DNA of 64,000 nt from Populus alba (GCF_005239225.2 NC_133296.1:682001-746000), one strand, 5' to 3'; positions 1 to 11,779 are shown, counted from the first letter of the stretch. Notes: a model not told the origin generated them from the letters alone. Translations and numbers: made by a program.

Positions 1-730
1 CCCCCGTCTTCCATCTCCTACATCAGAATCTCTACATACTTGGTTGTGCTAGGCCCAGTTCCTTCATTGTCTGCATCGTGGCCTCTGCCTTCTCCAAATG
101 TTTATTCTCCACATACCAGATTCAAAGAGTACCACAATCCTATGGTCAGGAAGGCTTTAACAATATTTATCTGCTGCTTCTAAGCGGACTTCAGATATTA
201 AGTCCAGTTGAACCACCATGTCTCCCACTGCTTGGCCATAACCTCTTTGCCTCATCCATTCTGATATCTAACACAAAAATGGGAAACAAAGGTTCAAGTT
301 ATGTAGTCACGTTTCACTGACCAGGATCGTTTAATCAACTTCGTGACACAAAAACTTTTCAATGATAACTCCAAAAAAAATTGAATCTTGAAGAGCCAAT
401 AAATAATAGAGACGAGAGAAAAATACCTTCAAGAGCCTGGCTAAAGCGGTTATGTACTTGTGTTTATGCAGCTGCTTGATGGATTGTTGGAGGTCATATT
501 GCTTAATACTTTGGCCTTCTTGAAGCCATTTCTCTATCACTGGACTAATAGAGACGTTTAGGTCTCCTGGCTTTGTCATTTGGGGTTGTGGTGGTGTTTG
601 TGGAAAAGCAGAGAGAGCTTAAGACAAAGGAAAAAGCCTTGACCTTGATGAAAAAGTTATGGGTTTGGTCTTCGAAGATTTTTTTGTTCTCTGGTGAAAT
701 TGTTTTGGGCATCAAGCAACCTTTTGACAT
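1..730 (-). pseudogene. Degraded PPR (pentatricopeptide repeat) gene, 5' part
   Basis: Read on the minus strand, the segment around 579-430 encodes a stretch (GDLNVSISPVIEKWLQEGQS, then KQYDLQQSIKQL) that matches the N-terminal region of plant organellar PPR proteins, as I recall the family. A donor-like GTATTT follows near 425. A second exon-like piece begins near 270 with EWMRQRGYG and continues with VVQLDLISEV and EAADKY, then further left HLEKAEATMQTMKELG, all typical PPR-family wording. The frame is broken several times: between the leader (about 730-580) and the SISPVIEKW block, inside KQLHKHK versus HNRFSQALE, and by in-frame stops after EAADKY and after LAQPS. The gene runs off the left edge, so its end is not seen. 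I infer a pseudogene; sequencing error is unlikely to cause this many lesions. Confidence 0.75.
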
Positions 731-1137
731 TTTCGGACAAATATCTTTTCATTTACCTGATATATATTTTTCTATGTCCCATATTTTTATAAATGGCAAT
801 TTACAGGCCTAAATATCTTTTACACTATTCTTAGTAATAGTTAAGTACCTGTCATGGCATCAACTTGGCTTCGATGTATGTTATCATGAGCATGAGCAGA
901 AAGTGATAGGAAAGAGGCACCAAAATAAACTAATAGCCTGGAAAGAAAATAGGATTGACAATAAACTACAACAGTACGGTTTAGTCAGTCTAAACAATGA
1001 GTATCATGATCAAATAAGAATGGAGCTTTTGTGTGCTCAATGTCAAGTCATTTATGTTTATGAACAAGTTAACCATAAATGTTTGTCCAACTCTAACAAA
1101 AAAAGGGAGTGTAAATAGTTTCTCCCTGCATCAAACC
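731..1137. other. Intergenic and probable 3'-UTR sequence
   Basis: I see no coding signal here. The part next to 1138 is probably the 3' UTR of the minus-strand RING/PHD gene. The ORF at 903-1118 has no recognisable domain. Confidence 0.4.
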
Positions 1138-3991
1138 CTAAAGACCTAAAGTCAACCACTGTCGCGGTCTTGTGTCCATGATCCTCTTCACTACGTTCCT
1201 TACAAAAGAATCAAAACAAGATGAGCAACAACCTCTCATCACACTTGTCTGCCCAGCGTCCACTCTATCAATGTGTGTACAAGTTGATGGTAGGGGAACT
1301 GTATGAACTACTTCACTCCTCTTGTGCTCTAGCCCGCAAGCAGCTAATATGGTATGTGTAGAACTCCTTGCTATATCCTTGAAAGTATCATGGTCTGCAT
1401 TTGTAGAAATAAGCCATTTTTAAGCATTTCCATTGCATGGTTAAAAAGCGATTAACACAACATAACTGTCATGCATCTAACCAACAAATAAGAAATATAA
1501 GAATTCTCAAGCATTTCAAGCCTGCCTGAAATAAAGAAATCTAAATAAAATGTCATGTCTGATGATGAATATTAGAAAGCCCTGATTGCATTACAGGGAT
1601 TTTAACATCCCAGAACAGGAAAGCTTGTTTCTCCATCAACTTCCAGTCTCCCCAGGCCCTCAACAACAGAAATGCTGAATAAGTAAAAACTACTTGGGCG
1701 ACCACAAAACAGAGAGCTTCACATACCTAATTCAATATCTTGTGACAAGCTTCCCAAGTGGTTTTTTACCATTGATTGCAATTGTTCCTTCACGTCATAG
1801 AACTGGCTTTGTTCTCTCACTTGGTATGAGGACGAAGTACCATCAGGCTCAGTGCTTGATCTGCTTCTGAACTGATGGGATTGATCAAAACCAGGTATTG
1901 AGTTGATCCCCATGAGATCAGGCCATAAAGTCAAATTGACAGGTCTGTCAGCAGTTGTAATAGTTGGATCCTGAACTGTTTGCCTTCTCGATTGATTTGG
2001 TGTCAGATAATAAGGATCCCTATTTTGAAATGAAGAAGAGGGATGATCATTAGCCTGCAATCTCTCCTTGTTGGGTGTCTGTTCTGATGTCCCAATTTCT
2101 TGTGTCCTTAAATTTTGAAGAGCTGTTTCCCTAACTGGATCAATTTGTGAGTTTAAGAAATCACTATGCAAGCTGGCAGCTGAGATGGCATCGATTCTAT
2201 TAGCCACAGGATTCATATTTGCTGAGGGATTCCTATTTGAAAGGAGAATCCGTATATGACGGTGTAGATGACGTCTCCCAGAGAGGGTAGATGCCCCTGC
2301 TACAGACACTGGTGAAGCTCCATGAATATCTCCAGTCAGAAATCTGGGAGACGATAGACTCCCAGATACTTGTGGGATGGTTAAACGAGGTGCAGACTCT
2401 AGATTGGGATCTAAACCTTCATCTAAATTCAAAATGGGAGATGGTCTGTTAAATATGTTGTTGCTTGAATTCCATTGATCAGGCAAAGGATCTTGAGCTT
2501 GGGAACTTGTGGATCCAAGAGCAACAGGCCTGCAATCATCACAGTACCAATTGCCTTCAGGTACTTGCCTCCCCAAACCGACACAGTAGGTATGCGCCGA
2601 TGAATCACAGAGATCACATAGTAGCATGAGGCCATCATCCCCGCCTTCATGGCATTCTTTACATATCACATTCTCATATGGATCAATGTAGCTCCTGATT
2701 TCTTCCTCAGTTGGTTGATAAACCTATATGAAGAAATAAACCAATCCAAACACGAAATAAGAAAAAATAAAAGAACAAAGCAAGTAATAGGCACAGAGCA
2801 CTAGCAAGGACAGACCTGGTCACGCATGGGGACTTGTATCACCATATTTCTCAGATCAACCCCCATTGCTGATCTTCCATTTTTAGCTATTGTGCTAAAT
2901 CTTTGCTTGCACAAAGGGCAACGAGATTCTACTTTGGACCACTCCATGATGCAAGTGAAACAGAAATAGTGACTGCAGCAGTCCAGTGTTCCCCTCAATC
3001 TTCTTTTGTCCTCTTCAGAAAGACAAATTCCACATACCTGCTTTCCTAACTCAGACTTTACTTCCTTTACCTTCTCCTTACCTTTTCTTCCTACTGGTTT
3101 TGTCTGCTGGCATAAATCCCCATTATCCTGAATTCTCTTTCCAACAGACGAACTTCTCAAGCTAGTCTTCAATTCTCCATACAAATGACTGGCCTCCCTC
3201 ACCTGCTCTCTCTCTTCCTCAGAAAGGGTATATTCATAATCAGATGATCCATTAGACACAAAATCCGAATCTGAATTCACAGAAAATTTCCTCTTTCTCA
3301 CACCTGAAGTTTTCTTACTCTTTTCTCTCGCAACTGGGCTATCGGCAAAAAAATCGCCATCATCTTCATCTTCATATTCACACCTCTCTTTCTTTTTCAA
3401 CCTACGTTTATTTGTCCCCTTCTTTTCCAAAGGCTTCTTCATAACCCTAGATTTTCTCCTCCTTTTTGTAGCTCTTCCAGAACCCCTTTTTGACACTCTC
3501 CTCTTGACCACTTTCACATTTCTGTTCTTCCTCCCCGCTGTCAATTCATCATCCTCATCCAAACAATCATCATCTTCTTCATCTAGTGTGAATTCTTCAT
3601 CGTCTTCATCCCCGTCACCATTAACATATTCCTCGTCGTCGTCGTCCTCCTCCTCCTCCTCCTCATGAGATACCCTTTTTCTCTTCCGAGAAGCTTTACC
3701 CTCAATTTTCCCCTTCCCTAAAGAACTCCTTTTCTTCTTTGATCTAACAGGCTTCCTAAACTCTTCCTCCTCCTCGCCCTCTCCCCCCTCCTCTTCCTCA
3801 ACAAAACTATCAAAACTCTCCTCCGATGCATACCCATCTAAAGAAACTTGACAATCCTCTGAATCGTCATCTGATAAATTCTCCTCATTCTCAACCACGT
3901 AATCCTCATCGGAATCATCGGAACCCTTATCTTTATACCTAACCCTTTTCTTGAGATTCCTCTTATAATTGATTTGCTCTCCCCTTCCCAT
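1138..3991 (-). CDS. RING and PHD finger nuclear protein (PHRF1-like architecture)
   Basis: Three coding exons, complement(1138..1394, 1727..2723, 2816..3991), give 809 aa. Introns are GT-AG with phases 0 and 1. The first 300 residues are a strongly acidic and basic low-complexity region with Asp/Glu runs and Lys/Arg clusters that look like nuclear localisation signals. A RING-HC finger lies at about 320-363 (CGIC, CCSHYFCFTC, CPLC). A C4HC3 PHD finger follows at about 413-456 (CKEC, CDLCDSSAHTYC, WYCDDC). The rest is Ser/Asn/Gln-rich and looks disordered, ending in a conserved-looking segment (TILAACGLEHKR). RING plus PHD suggests an E3 ubiquitin ligase or adaptor that reads histone tails in the nucleus; that role is inferred. 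It resembles a plant family of RING/PHD zinc-finger proteins (At4g10930-type around the fingers). The start follows directly after an acceptor-like site. Confidence 0.85.
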
Positions 3992-4731
3992 CTATCTTTG
4001 CACAACCCACAGAAACACCAAAAAACCCAAATATTAAACCACAAGTTTCAACCGTTCATCCAAGAAATAAACTTTTTAATCCACGCATCTACACATCAAA
4101 TCAGATTATATCAAAATAAATCCCAAGATTCTTGAATTAGGATTTTCTCTTTCTTTCTAGCTTATCTCCTGGTTCAAATGGGCTAACAAGATTAATGCGA
4201 ATCCTGCCAGGAAACTTCATTAATTACCAGTCATTTCTCATAACCGATCTGTATTAACATAAACCACGATAAATAAAATAAAAAACAGATCAGATTCCAA
4301 AACCATTCCTTTCATATACGCCTTAAAACCAACCCGAAAAAGCACCAAATCCCAAAGAAAAAAGAAAAGAAAAAACCTTTAGCTACCCTTTTAAGAGCTA
4401 ATGAATAAATTAAATCCCCTCTAGAAAGAACCCATAAGAGCAGGTTAATAATTGAAATTAAAACTAAAATTATTACTAAAACCACAAAAGAGACTTTAAA
4501 TCAAATACAGGTTTTAATTTACAGTAAAGATTGTTTCTTTAATATAAGAAAAATAACGTATATACAAACAGAGAAAGAAGGTTGTTTGGTACCTGAGAAA
4601 GAGATGGAAGAAGATGACACAGAGGAGAGAAATGTTATCATTCGTGGAAATTATTGTAAGAAATGCCATTTTATTACCAGTTAGGTTGTTGCGTTTTGTT
4701 TTGTGTTATGATGTCGTTTTTGTTTGTATAC

Positions 4732-4733
<2 letters not shown>
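3992..4733 (-). promoter_or_regulatory. 5' leader of the RING/PHD gene with probable leader intron
   Basis: On the minus strand a good donor (CTCAG|GTACC) lies at 4593/4592, and an acceptor-like AG sits just before the ATG at 3991. This suggests an intron of about 600 nt in the 5' UTR. The transcription start is probably between 4600 and 4730, next to the GA/CT tract. No TATA box was assigned. Confidence 0.5.

Positions 4734-4784
<51 letters not shown>
4734..4784. repeat. (GA)n microsatellite, about 25 units
   Basis: An uninterrupted AG/GA dinucleotide run. It reads as CT on the sense strand of the RING/PHD gene, placing it at that gene's promoter or leader. CT-rich leaders are common in plant promoters, and the length is likely polymorphic. 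Confidence 0.9.
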
Positions 4785-4786
<2 letters not shown>

Positions 4787-5229
4787 TTTTTTTTTAATTT
4801 GTTTTTCCTTTTTTGGTTTTTTTTTATATATAAATTTGATTTATTTTTACTGGATGAATTACTACTGGATATTGTGAAAGTTAACATTTATGGCAAAAGT
4901 TTCTATTTCTTTATTTTCCATAATTGTTTTTACTTTATCTTTGACATGATTAGTTGGATTTTCCTTAAAAGACTACAATTGTTGACTTTACATAAATAGA
5001 ATCATGTAACTCATCGTTTGTCCATGTATTTTTTTTTAATCGAATTACAAAACACTAAAAACTACTGTAGCTATACTTATAAAATACTATTTATTTAAAT
5101 AGTAATTTTTTTTACCTAGCTTTTTTTTTTATTTTCTTTTTGAGTTTACCTTTCAACAACTATTTTTTTTTTCAAATTGTTTAAAAAAATATATTTTATA
5201 TTTTTTTAATATTCTTTTAGGGGAGTTAT

Positions 5230-5530
5230 CTTGATCTTATTTTTTTTTTCCATTTCATTTTTATATATTGAATTTGTTGAAAATAAAGTTTTATAAATTT
5301 TTTATTTATTTTTTATAAAGTTATTTTAATCTCATGAACTAAAGTTACAAGTTTGGCAGGTTAACTCGGGTATTTTTTTTTTAATTTCATCCTTCAATAT
5401 TAAATTTGATTAGAAATGGAGCTTCATAATTTATTTTAATTTATTTTTTATAATTTTATTATAATCTTATACCTTGATTCATAAATTTAATAAGTTAACT
5501 CGGATTGATCTAATATATCACTTATCAATA
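5230..5530. repeat. Dispersed repeat family B (about 150-bp unit), two units
   Basis: Two successive units share the pattern 'CATCCTTCAATATTAAATTTG', 'GCTTCATAATTTATTTTAAT', 'GTTAACTCGG'. The same pattern appears reverse-complemented near 55.2-55.6 kb and 62.6-62.8 kb. The copies are heavily diverged. I recall similar sequence as abundant in poplar intergenic DNA; its transposon class is unknown to me. Confidence 0.5.
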
Positions 5531-5839
5531 TTAAAAAAATATATATATATATATAATTATATTAATTTTTTAAAAAAATATCATCCAATATACATTATAT
5601 TTTAAATTTATAATTAAAAAAATATATTTACAATACTTGAATTTGTTTACATTAAAAGAAATATTGACTTGACTCACAATACAGCTCTAAGCTAACCAGC
5701 ATGTTTGTCTATTAATTACCTAATTCATCTCAGAAAGAATGTCGGGGTGTCCACGTAGAACAGGAAAGAGATGGCTTCTTCTTTTTTTTTTCTATTTTTG
5801 CATTACATCTTTTTTTTTTTACTTTTTTAATTATTTTTT

Positions 5840-6110
5840 ATTTCATTCTTTAATATTTACTTTATTTTAATTTTATATTTATCTTCCTAACTTGTTTTAA
5901 TTTATTTTATATAAAATTATTACAGTCTCAAAACATTCTAATATTTGTTTTGTGTTGAATTGTACAAGTATTTATCTTTGTTATTATATAATTAAATAAA
6001 AACAAATTTTTTAAATCCAATAAAGTTTATGGCTCGAATCGCATATTTGGTTGGTTAAATCATAAGTCCGGATCAATTTAATATATTATTATCTCAATAT
6101 TTAAAAAAAA
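5840..6110. repeat. Dispersed repeat family B, diverged copy
   Basis: Contains the family-B order of motifs (TTCATTCTTTAATATTTACT, then AACTTGTTTTAATTTATTTT, then a GGTTGGTTAAATC block). It is more decayed than the copy at 5230. Confidence 0.35.
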
Positions 6111-6689
6111 AAAACATCCTATTTTCTTATAAAAAAAAACTAAATCATGATTTTTAATAGTCGTTTCGAGTTGTCATTGGACTTGACAAGTTAATTAATT
6201 ATATTAGGGTAATTTTCACACAGTTTAATATTAAAACTTGGGTTAGACAATGAATCAAATAAAAAAAAAATTAAATTGACCTGTTAGATAAAATTTAACA
6301 ACAACATCAAATAATTCTTTGCAACTTGAATATTTTTTTGAGTTACATAAAATAATTTGAACCATAGCTTAGCCTCACACAGTAAACTAATCTTACACTA
6401 ATTGGTCTAAATTTATACATACAGGGTGATAATTCCAGGATAAGTTATATATTTAAATCTTAAAGGCACCTTATACACACACACGAAAAATAATTCCTAC
6501 AACCTTCCTTTATATCCATGATGTTATCTCTTTAGTTTTAGTTGAACTAGTTCGAGAATGTAATAATAGTTGGATTCTGGTGTTTTTATGATTTGCAAAA
6601 TATATATTTTTACGGTTAAGAAACTTATATAAAGTCAATAAAAGCCCTTGTTCAACAATTATATACTTTGTTAATCTTGGAGTCAAAAG

Positions 6690-6798
6690 AGCATAGTTTT
6701 TAAATATGGCTCAGTTCAGGGTCAGGGTTTCAAGTTTTGACTGGGTTATTGGATCGCTCGAGTCAATTTTTTTAATTAAAATGATATCATTTTAATAA

Positions 6799-6834
<36 letters not shown>

Positions 6835-6970
6835 CAGGTTGCAACCGAGTTTTTTACCAAGTTTTACCAGGTCACCGGATCACTCTCGAATTTTTTCTTT
6901 TTTTTATTTTTTTTTAAACTCAATCGGGTTTTGGTTAACTCGTAACGTGGAATTGGGTTTTAAAATTATG
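6690..6970. repeat. Dispersed repeat family C (GGTT/GGGTCA-rich)
   Basis: Shows the words CAGGGTTTCAAGTTTTGACT, GGGTTATTGGATC, GGTCACCGGATC and CAATCGGGTTTTGGTTAACT around a (TA)n core. Related wording recurs near 19330-19575 and 20460-20650. This is typical of an old dispersed plant element; its class is not determined. Confidence 0.45.
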
Positions 6971-7499
6971 CAAAAGAGTATTTTTACTATGTGAGAAAAC
7001 GACTTCAAGGCTTCCATTCAAAAAGCTTATTTTTTTTTTGGATTAAATGGCACATTTATAATTTTATTGTAACCCAATACATGTTTTATTAAGCTACAGT
7101 AAAGCATACACGTCATTTAGCTAGCTTTTTTAGGTAGTGAACTAATTTTAAACACAGTATTTACATTTAAATTAATATATTGATATGAGATATGTATTAA
7201 TAGAATTAGTTATAAATAATTTTTTATCTTGTAAATTGATTTTAAAATATCTTTTACTATAAAATGACAAAAAAAGGAAAACTTTTTGGCATACCTTTAT
7301 TTTGTATTAAATCAAGATGACAATGGAAAAGCAAAGCCTAACTCCTAAAAAACATTTATTGATTGATTGTGTTTATATATTTTTGTTTTATGAGCACTAT
7401 TAGTTTTATTTATTTATTGACGAGGCTTAAAATAACAGATGTTAGGACGTTATTATTTATGAATTACATGATGGTTCGATCTCACTAGTTGGTTCTTAA

Positions 7500-7700
7500 A
7501 TTTTGTTTGTTTGGATGTTTTAAAAATATTTTTTAAAAAAATTATATATATATATATATATTACTTTAAAATAATATATTTTTTATATTTTTAGAATATT
7601 TTAATGCACTGATATTAAAAATAATTTTTAAAAAATAAAAAAATATTATTTTAATATATTTTATAAATAAAAAATATTTCATAAAATAATTATTTCTAAA
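7500..7700 (+). repeat. AT-rich MITE-like family A, copy 1
   Basis: Carries the family signature 'TTTTAATGCACTGATATTAA' followed by A-rich and T-rich blocks and 'TATTATTTTAATATATT'. The family is described at 33190. Confidence 0.5.
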
Positions 7701-7914
7701 TAGAATATTCTATCAGAGGATCTCACGAAAGCATCCTTGGCTCCTCTCCACAGCTACTAATAGGACACGTATTTTGTGAAAAAAGACAGGTTTTATTTTA
7801 TTATATTCCATGGTGAGAATATCCAGATTTTTACCTTTTGTCTGATTAAATTAATTTGCTTGAGTACAAGGCTGGTGAAGAATTGCGTCTCAAATGAGGA
7901 TAGGATAAAATTTC

Positions 7915-8050
7915 CATTTCCATTTTTATTTAATTTTTTTTATATGTTTTAAATGTTCTAATATTAAATAAATATTTTTTAAAAAAATTATTTTTTTAAT
8001 ATATTTTCAAAAAAAAATAATTTTAAAAAATAATCATTACATACTTCTAA
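7915..8050 (+). repeat. AT-rich MITE-like family A, copy 2 (partial)
   Basis: A weak, partial match to the family-A core. A single nearby copy could also arise by chance in AT-rich DNA. Confidence 0.3.
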
Positions 8051-9260
8051 ATATTATGAAATGAGTTCATAATGAAATGATTTAGTTCTTAATTAATATC
8101 ATAAAAATATAAGATAATCACATGTGTGTCGTAATTAGGTTTTTAAGTAGTTTAATAAATATTAATTAATTTGAAAATATTGTTTTCTATTTATTAACAA
8201 CATATTTGATGGATACACGATTGTAAGAAGTTTATTTGGAGAATTGGGTCTCTATGCATTTTATTTAAGTAGAAACATGCACAAGTTAACCGAGAGTTGC
8301 AAGAGAAATACAATTTTTTTTTTGTTAGATTTCAATATCTAAAATAATTTATTATGGATCAAGATATATTTTTTTAAAAAATAATTACTTGAATATGAAA
8401 ATCATGAGCATTGTATTTTATACTTAATCGTTCATGAAAATTGCTTACAAGAAAAACACCATTTCATAATTATACAATCCGATGGTGCAATTTTCATATT
8501 ATATAAATCACATTTGACTTGCATTAATTTTTTTAGTCTACAAACCTTAAAGATTGAATGATTAGGTGTCCTCGTACTAATTTATGTATCAACCAAAATT
8601 ATGGTAGAAACTTGGAATGGAACTTTTCTTAAATCTTTTTTTTTTTTGTCAAATCACTCTCATAAAAGCTATCAAAATGGTGAAGACACTAAGGCTCCGT
8701 TTGTTTGCAGGAAAGTAGTTTCCTTTGGAAAGTGAATTTTGGGGAAAGTAAATTCCTGGAAAGTGAATTCCGGAAAAGTATTTTCCGATGTTTGGTAGTG
8801 TTATGGAAAATGAACTGGAAAATACTTTCCAGTGTTTGGTTGTGTTATGGAAAATGAACTGGAAAATAATTTATTAATGAATTAAATTTTTTTTCAAGTT
8901 TATCTAATATATATAAAATATTTAATATAAAATATTTAATCACTTACAATTGTCATAACCAATTTTTGACCTTTTTATTTTATTATTTAAAAAAAAAAGA
9001 TGATGAAAAATAAAAATAAAATAAATGAAGGATTAATTAAAATTTGGGTTAAGGGCAACATGATTGGAAATTTAAAGATTTAATTAAACTCTTGACTAGT
9101 TTAATTAATTAAATCAAGGGTTTAATTGGAGAATTGATTTAATTAAAATTTAGATTATTTTAATTAATGAAATCAAGAGTTTAATTGAAGAATTAATGAG
9201 TTTAAAGAATTAATTAAACTTTGATTTAATCAAAAACCCACCGCTTTGCATTTTAATTAA

Positions 9261-9458
9261 CTGCTACAGTGCAATCAAATTATAATTCACTTGCTACAGT
9301 GCAAGCGAATTATAATTCACTTGATACAGTGGCAAGTGAATTATATCACTTGATACAGTGCAAGCGAATTATAATTCACTTGCTACAGTAGCAAGTGAAT
9401 TATATCATTGCCTACTGTGGCAAGTGAATTATATCGCTTGTCACTGTAGCAAGTGAAG
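9261..9458. repeat. Tandem array of about seven 29-30-bp palindromic units
   Basis: Units follow the pattern CTTGCTACAGTGCAAGCGAA followed by TTATAATTCA, with variants. Each unit alternates two palindromes: CACTTGCTAC-A-GTAGCAAGTG and GAATTATAATTC. The segment 9370-9404 is a perfect 35-base palindrome (17-base arms, 1-base centre). The array lies wholly inside the transposon-like element. Confidence 0.85.
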
Positions 9459-9481
9459 GCGTGCGCTACGCACGTCGAAAA

Positions 9482-9520
9482 GAAAGTGTTTTCCTTTTCT
9501 AACAGAAGGAAAACACTTTC
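9482..9520. repeat. Perfect 15-bp inverted repeat (hairpin)
   Basis: The arms GAAAGTGTTTTCCTT (9482-9496) and AAGGAAAACACTTTC (9506-9520) are exact complements around a 9-nt loop. Just upstream is a short GTGCG-CTA-CGCAC hairpin (about 9461-9473). Confidence 0.9.
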
Positions 9521-9604
9521 CTTCGAGCACGTTATTAATTCTAGGTGGATGGAATTCAGTTTCCTTTCATTATTTTTCTTTATCGTCGCCAAACATAGGA
9601 AAAG

Positions 9605-9639
9605 CAGGAAAGTGAATTCCAGGAATTCACTTTCCTGCA
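9605..9639. repeat. Perfect 35-base subterminal palindrome
   Basis: The arms GCAGGAAAGTGAATTCC and its exact complement flank a single A at 9622. It sits at the inner side of the right terminal inverted repeat of the element, so that end can fold back on itself. Confidence 0.9.
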
Positions 9640-10139
9640 ATCAAACACGGCCTAAATTTTCAAGATTCTTATTTTTATTTCAAATCATGCCCTGGTTCCA
9701 TCTTTAATCATGGACAAACCAAAAATGATGATTATGAGAATCTAGGAGTGGAGATATGCTTTGTTTTTCTTCTAGCCAGTCCTTGTCTTCCACCACCCCC
9801 GTACGAACACGCTTGCGGCGGGGCTCCTGATCCTGCTGTATCCTCTCGGCTAAAACCCCTAGGTTATAAAAAAAAAAATCAGCAGCTAGCTAGACATGAA
9901 GAGAATTCAAAGATTTTGAGATCGAGTTGATTGAGCCCGATAGTTAGGAAAAGTATTTTGTTTTGGAAAATTACAACAAGCACAGTGTTTTTCGTAAATG
10001 AATTTTACAATGAGCTCTCGTGATTCGTTTTTTTTTTTTTTTTTTTTGAATTTCTTAATATTTTGTTGATTGATTTGGTATTTTTTAAGTATACTTAATA
10101 AAATACTAATAAATCTTATAAATTGCATAGTTGGAGAAC

Positions 10140-10310
10140 ACGCGTTTCAAATTATTTTTTTTATTAAAAATTAATTTTTTATGTGTATTTTGGATTGTTT
10201 TAATATACTGATTTTAAAATAATTTTTTAAAAATTTAAAAAATATCATTTTAATTTATTTCAGCATAAAAAAGCACTTTAAAAAAACAATCACACTCTCA
10301 ACACAGGCTA
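10140..10310 (+). repeat. AT-rich MITE-like family A, copy 3
   Basis: Contains 'GGATTGTTTTAATATACTGA', an A/T block, 'ATCATTTTAATTTATTTCAG' and a trailing AGCACTTT. This is one of the better-preserved copies. Confidence 0.6.
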
Positions 10311-11109
10311 TGATATATAAATTGTTTTTTACTTGTGTTTGACTAGTATTTTAGTATTAATGACATGAATTAATTGATTGAAAAAATAAAGATAAAAATA
10401 TATTTTTTTAAGATAAATTTAAAGTAATTTTTATAATTTTAAAAGAAAAAATACAAAAAATACGTGTTTTTTATATCTTAATTGTTTCTATCTTTATATC
10501 ACGAGACAATAACAAAATAATACAGGATGTTATTTCTGTATTTTTTCTCAAACTTTTTAGTTTTATTGGCTACTATAATACTGAAAAATCTTCAATATTC
10601 TAAAAATACATATTTGCAACACCAAATTTTTTTAAATTAACTACAATGAAGTAGTTTTAAATCAATTTTCATATACCATAACAAGCATGTTATATTTAGT
10701 CAAGTCATCTGCATTTATTTTATTTAATTTTTTAACATTTTTTCATTAAATTTGAATCCTTTACAACAATGTGAGAACAAACTCATTTAAACGCTGAATT
10801 TTAAAAGAATAATGTTAAGCAAAAAAATGATTTTCCGTTAATATTAGCTTATTATTCTTCATAAAAAAAACCAATCTCAAAAAAATTATTCTTTCCTTTT
10901 ATTCTTTCCAAAAAAAAAAAGAAAACCACGTGGAATTCGGTCACCCACAGACTTTCGTTTGACCTTTCGTCCGAATATGAACATCATAATATTACCTGGT
11001 TACCCTTCACTTTCGTCAATTCAACAGTTAAGCCACAAAGTTGACCAGAAAGCAATGATAACTTAGGTTGGCGACCATTAGTCTTTGGAAACGCGGCCCA
11101 CACTCTTTG

Positions 11110-11262
11110 GTAAAAATTTATTTATTTTTTATTTAAAATAATTTTTTAATATATATTTTGATTGTATTGTTTTATAAATGTTAAAAATAAAATTTTAAAA
11201 ATAAAAAATTATTATTTTAATATATTTATAAATAAAAAATATTGTATAAAATAATCGCTATT
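11110..11262 (+). repeat. AT-rich MITE-like family A, copy 4
   Basis: Core words ATATATTTTGATTGTATTGT and TTATTATTTTAATATATTTA occur in family order. Confidence 0.45.
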
Positions 11263-11779
11263 AATAATAATACCATATATCATGTCAGCTCGCTCGTTAT
11301 CCAATCAATTAATGTACAGCGGGACAAATACTTAAAGAAATCAGCACCGTCAAAATGGAACATCATGGACCTACATGGTTACTGACGACGAGCTGAGAGA
11401 CACGTGTACGGCGTGGATAACTTTGGGTTTCTCTTGTTTCTTTCAATCTAAAGAAACAGTGGATGTATATGCACCGCAAGTAGATTGTACTAGCAACCGG
11501 TTTTGATTGGTTGTTTTTTACTATGACTTTTAAGTGTTTTGAAAATCATTTGTACCATTATCTTAAACACGTAGACATTAATATGAATAGCATGTAGCAC
11601 GTGCTGCATGAGAATTTTTTATCCGAGAGATTTTACTGTATTCAAAGAATAATAATTATTTTTTATTTAATTTTTTAAAAGTAGGAGTTTTTATCATATA
11701 TTTATCTTTTTCAAAGCGAGCCCATAAAATAAACACTCAGTATTGTGTTGGTACACCGCAAACTACACCCAAACCAAAA

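Larger units (their letters stand above)
4785..8692. other. AT-rich intergenic DNA with diverged repeats
   Basis: No coding signal. The sequence is very AT-rich with many homopolymer and (TA)n runs. It carries the repeat copies listed separately at 5230, 5840, 6690, 7500 and 7915. No transposase, integrase or reverse-transcriptase motif is visible in any frame. Confidence 0.6.
8693..9653. mobile_element. Non-autonomous PIF/Harbinger-like DNA element (961 bp)
   Basis: Imperfect terminal inverted repeats are visible. The left end reads GGCTCCGTTTGTTTGCAGGA, and the right end read inward on the other strand is GGCCGTGTTTGATTGCAGGA; both continue into AAGT. The element is flanked by a direct TAA at 8690-8692 and at 9654-9656. 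A 3-bp TAA/TTA target duplication with GG-starting termini is typical of PIF/Harbinger (Tourist-type) elements. No transposase reading frame is present, so it would need a partner element. Inside are repeated GGAAAGTGAATTCC-type words at both ends, an AT-rich spacer, a 29-30-bp tandem array and two strong hairpins (listed separately). The superfamily call is inferred from termini and duplication only. Confidence 0.75.

Noticed and set aside
9261..9458. CRISPR-like look of regularly spaced repeats
   Set aside because: There are no unique spacers; units abut directly and the genome is a plant. It is a tandem array inside a transposon.
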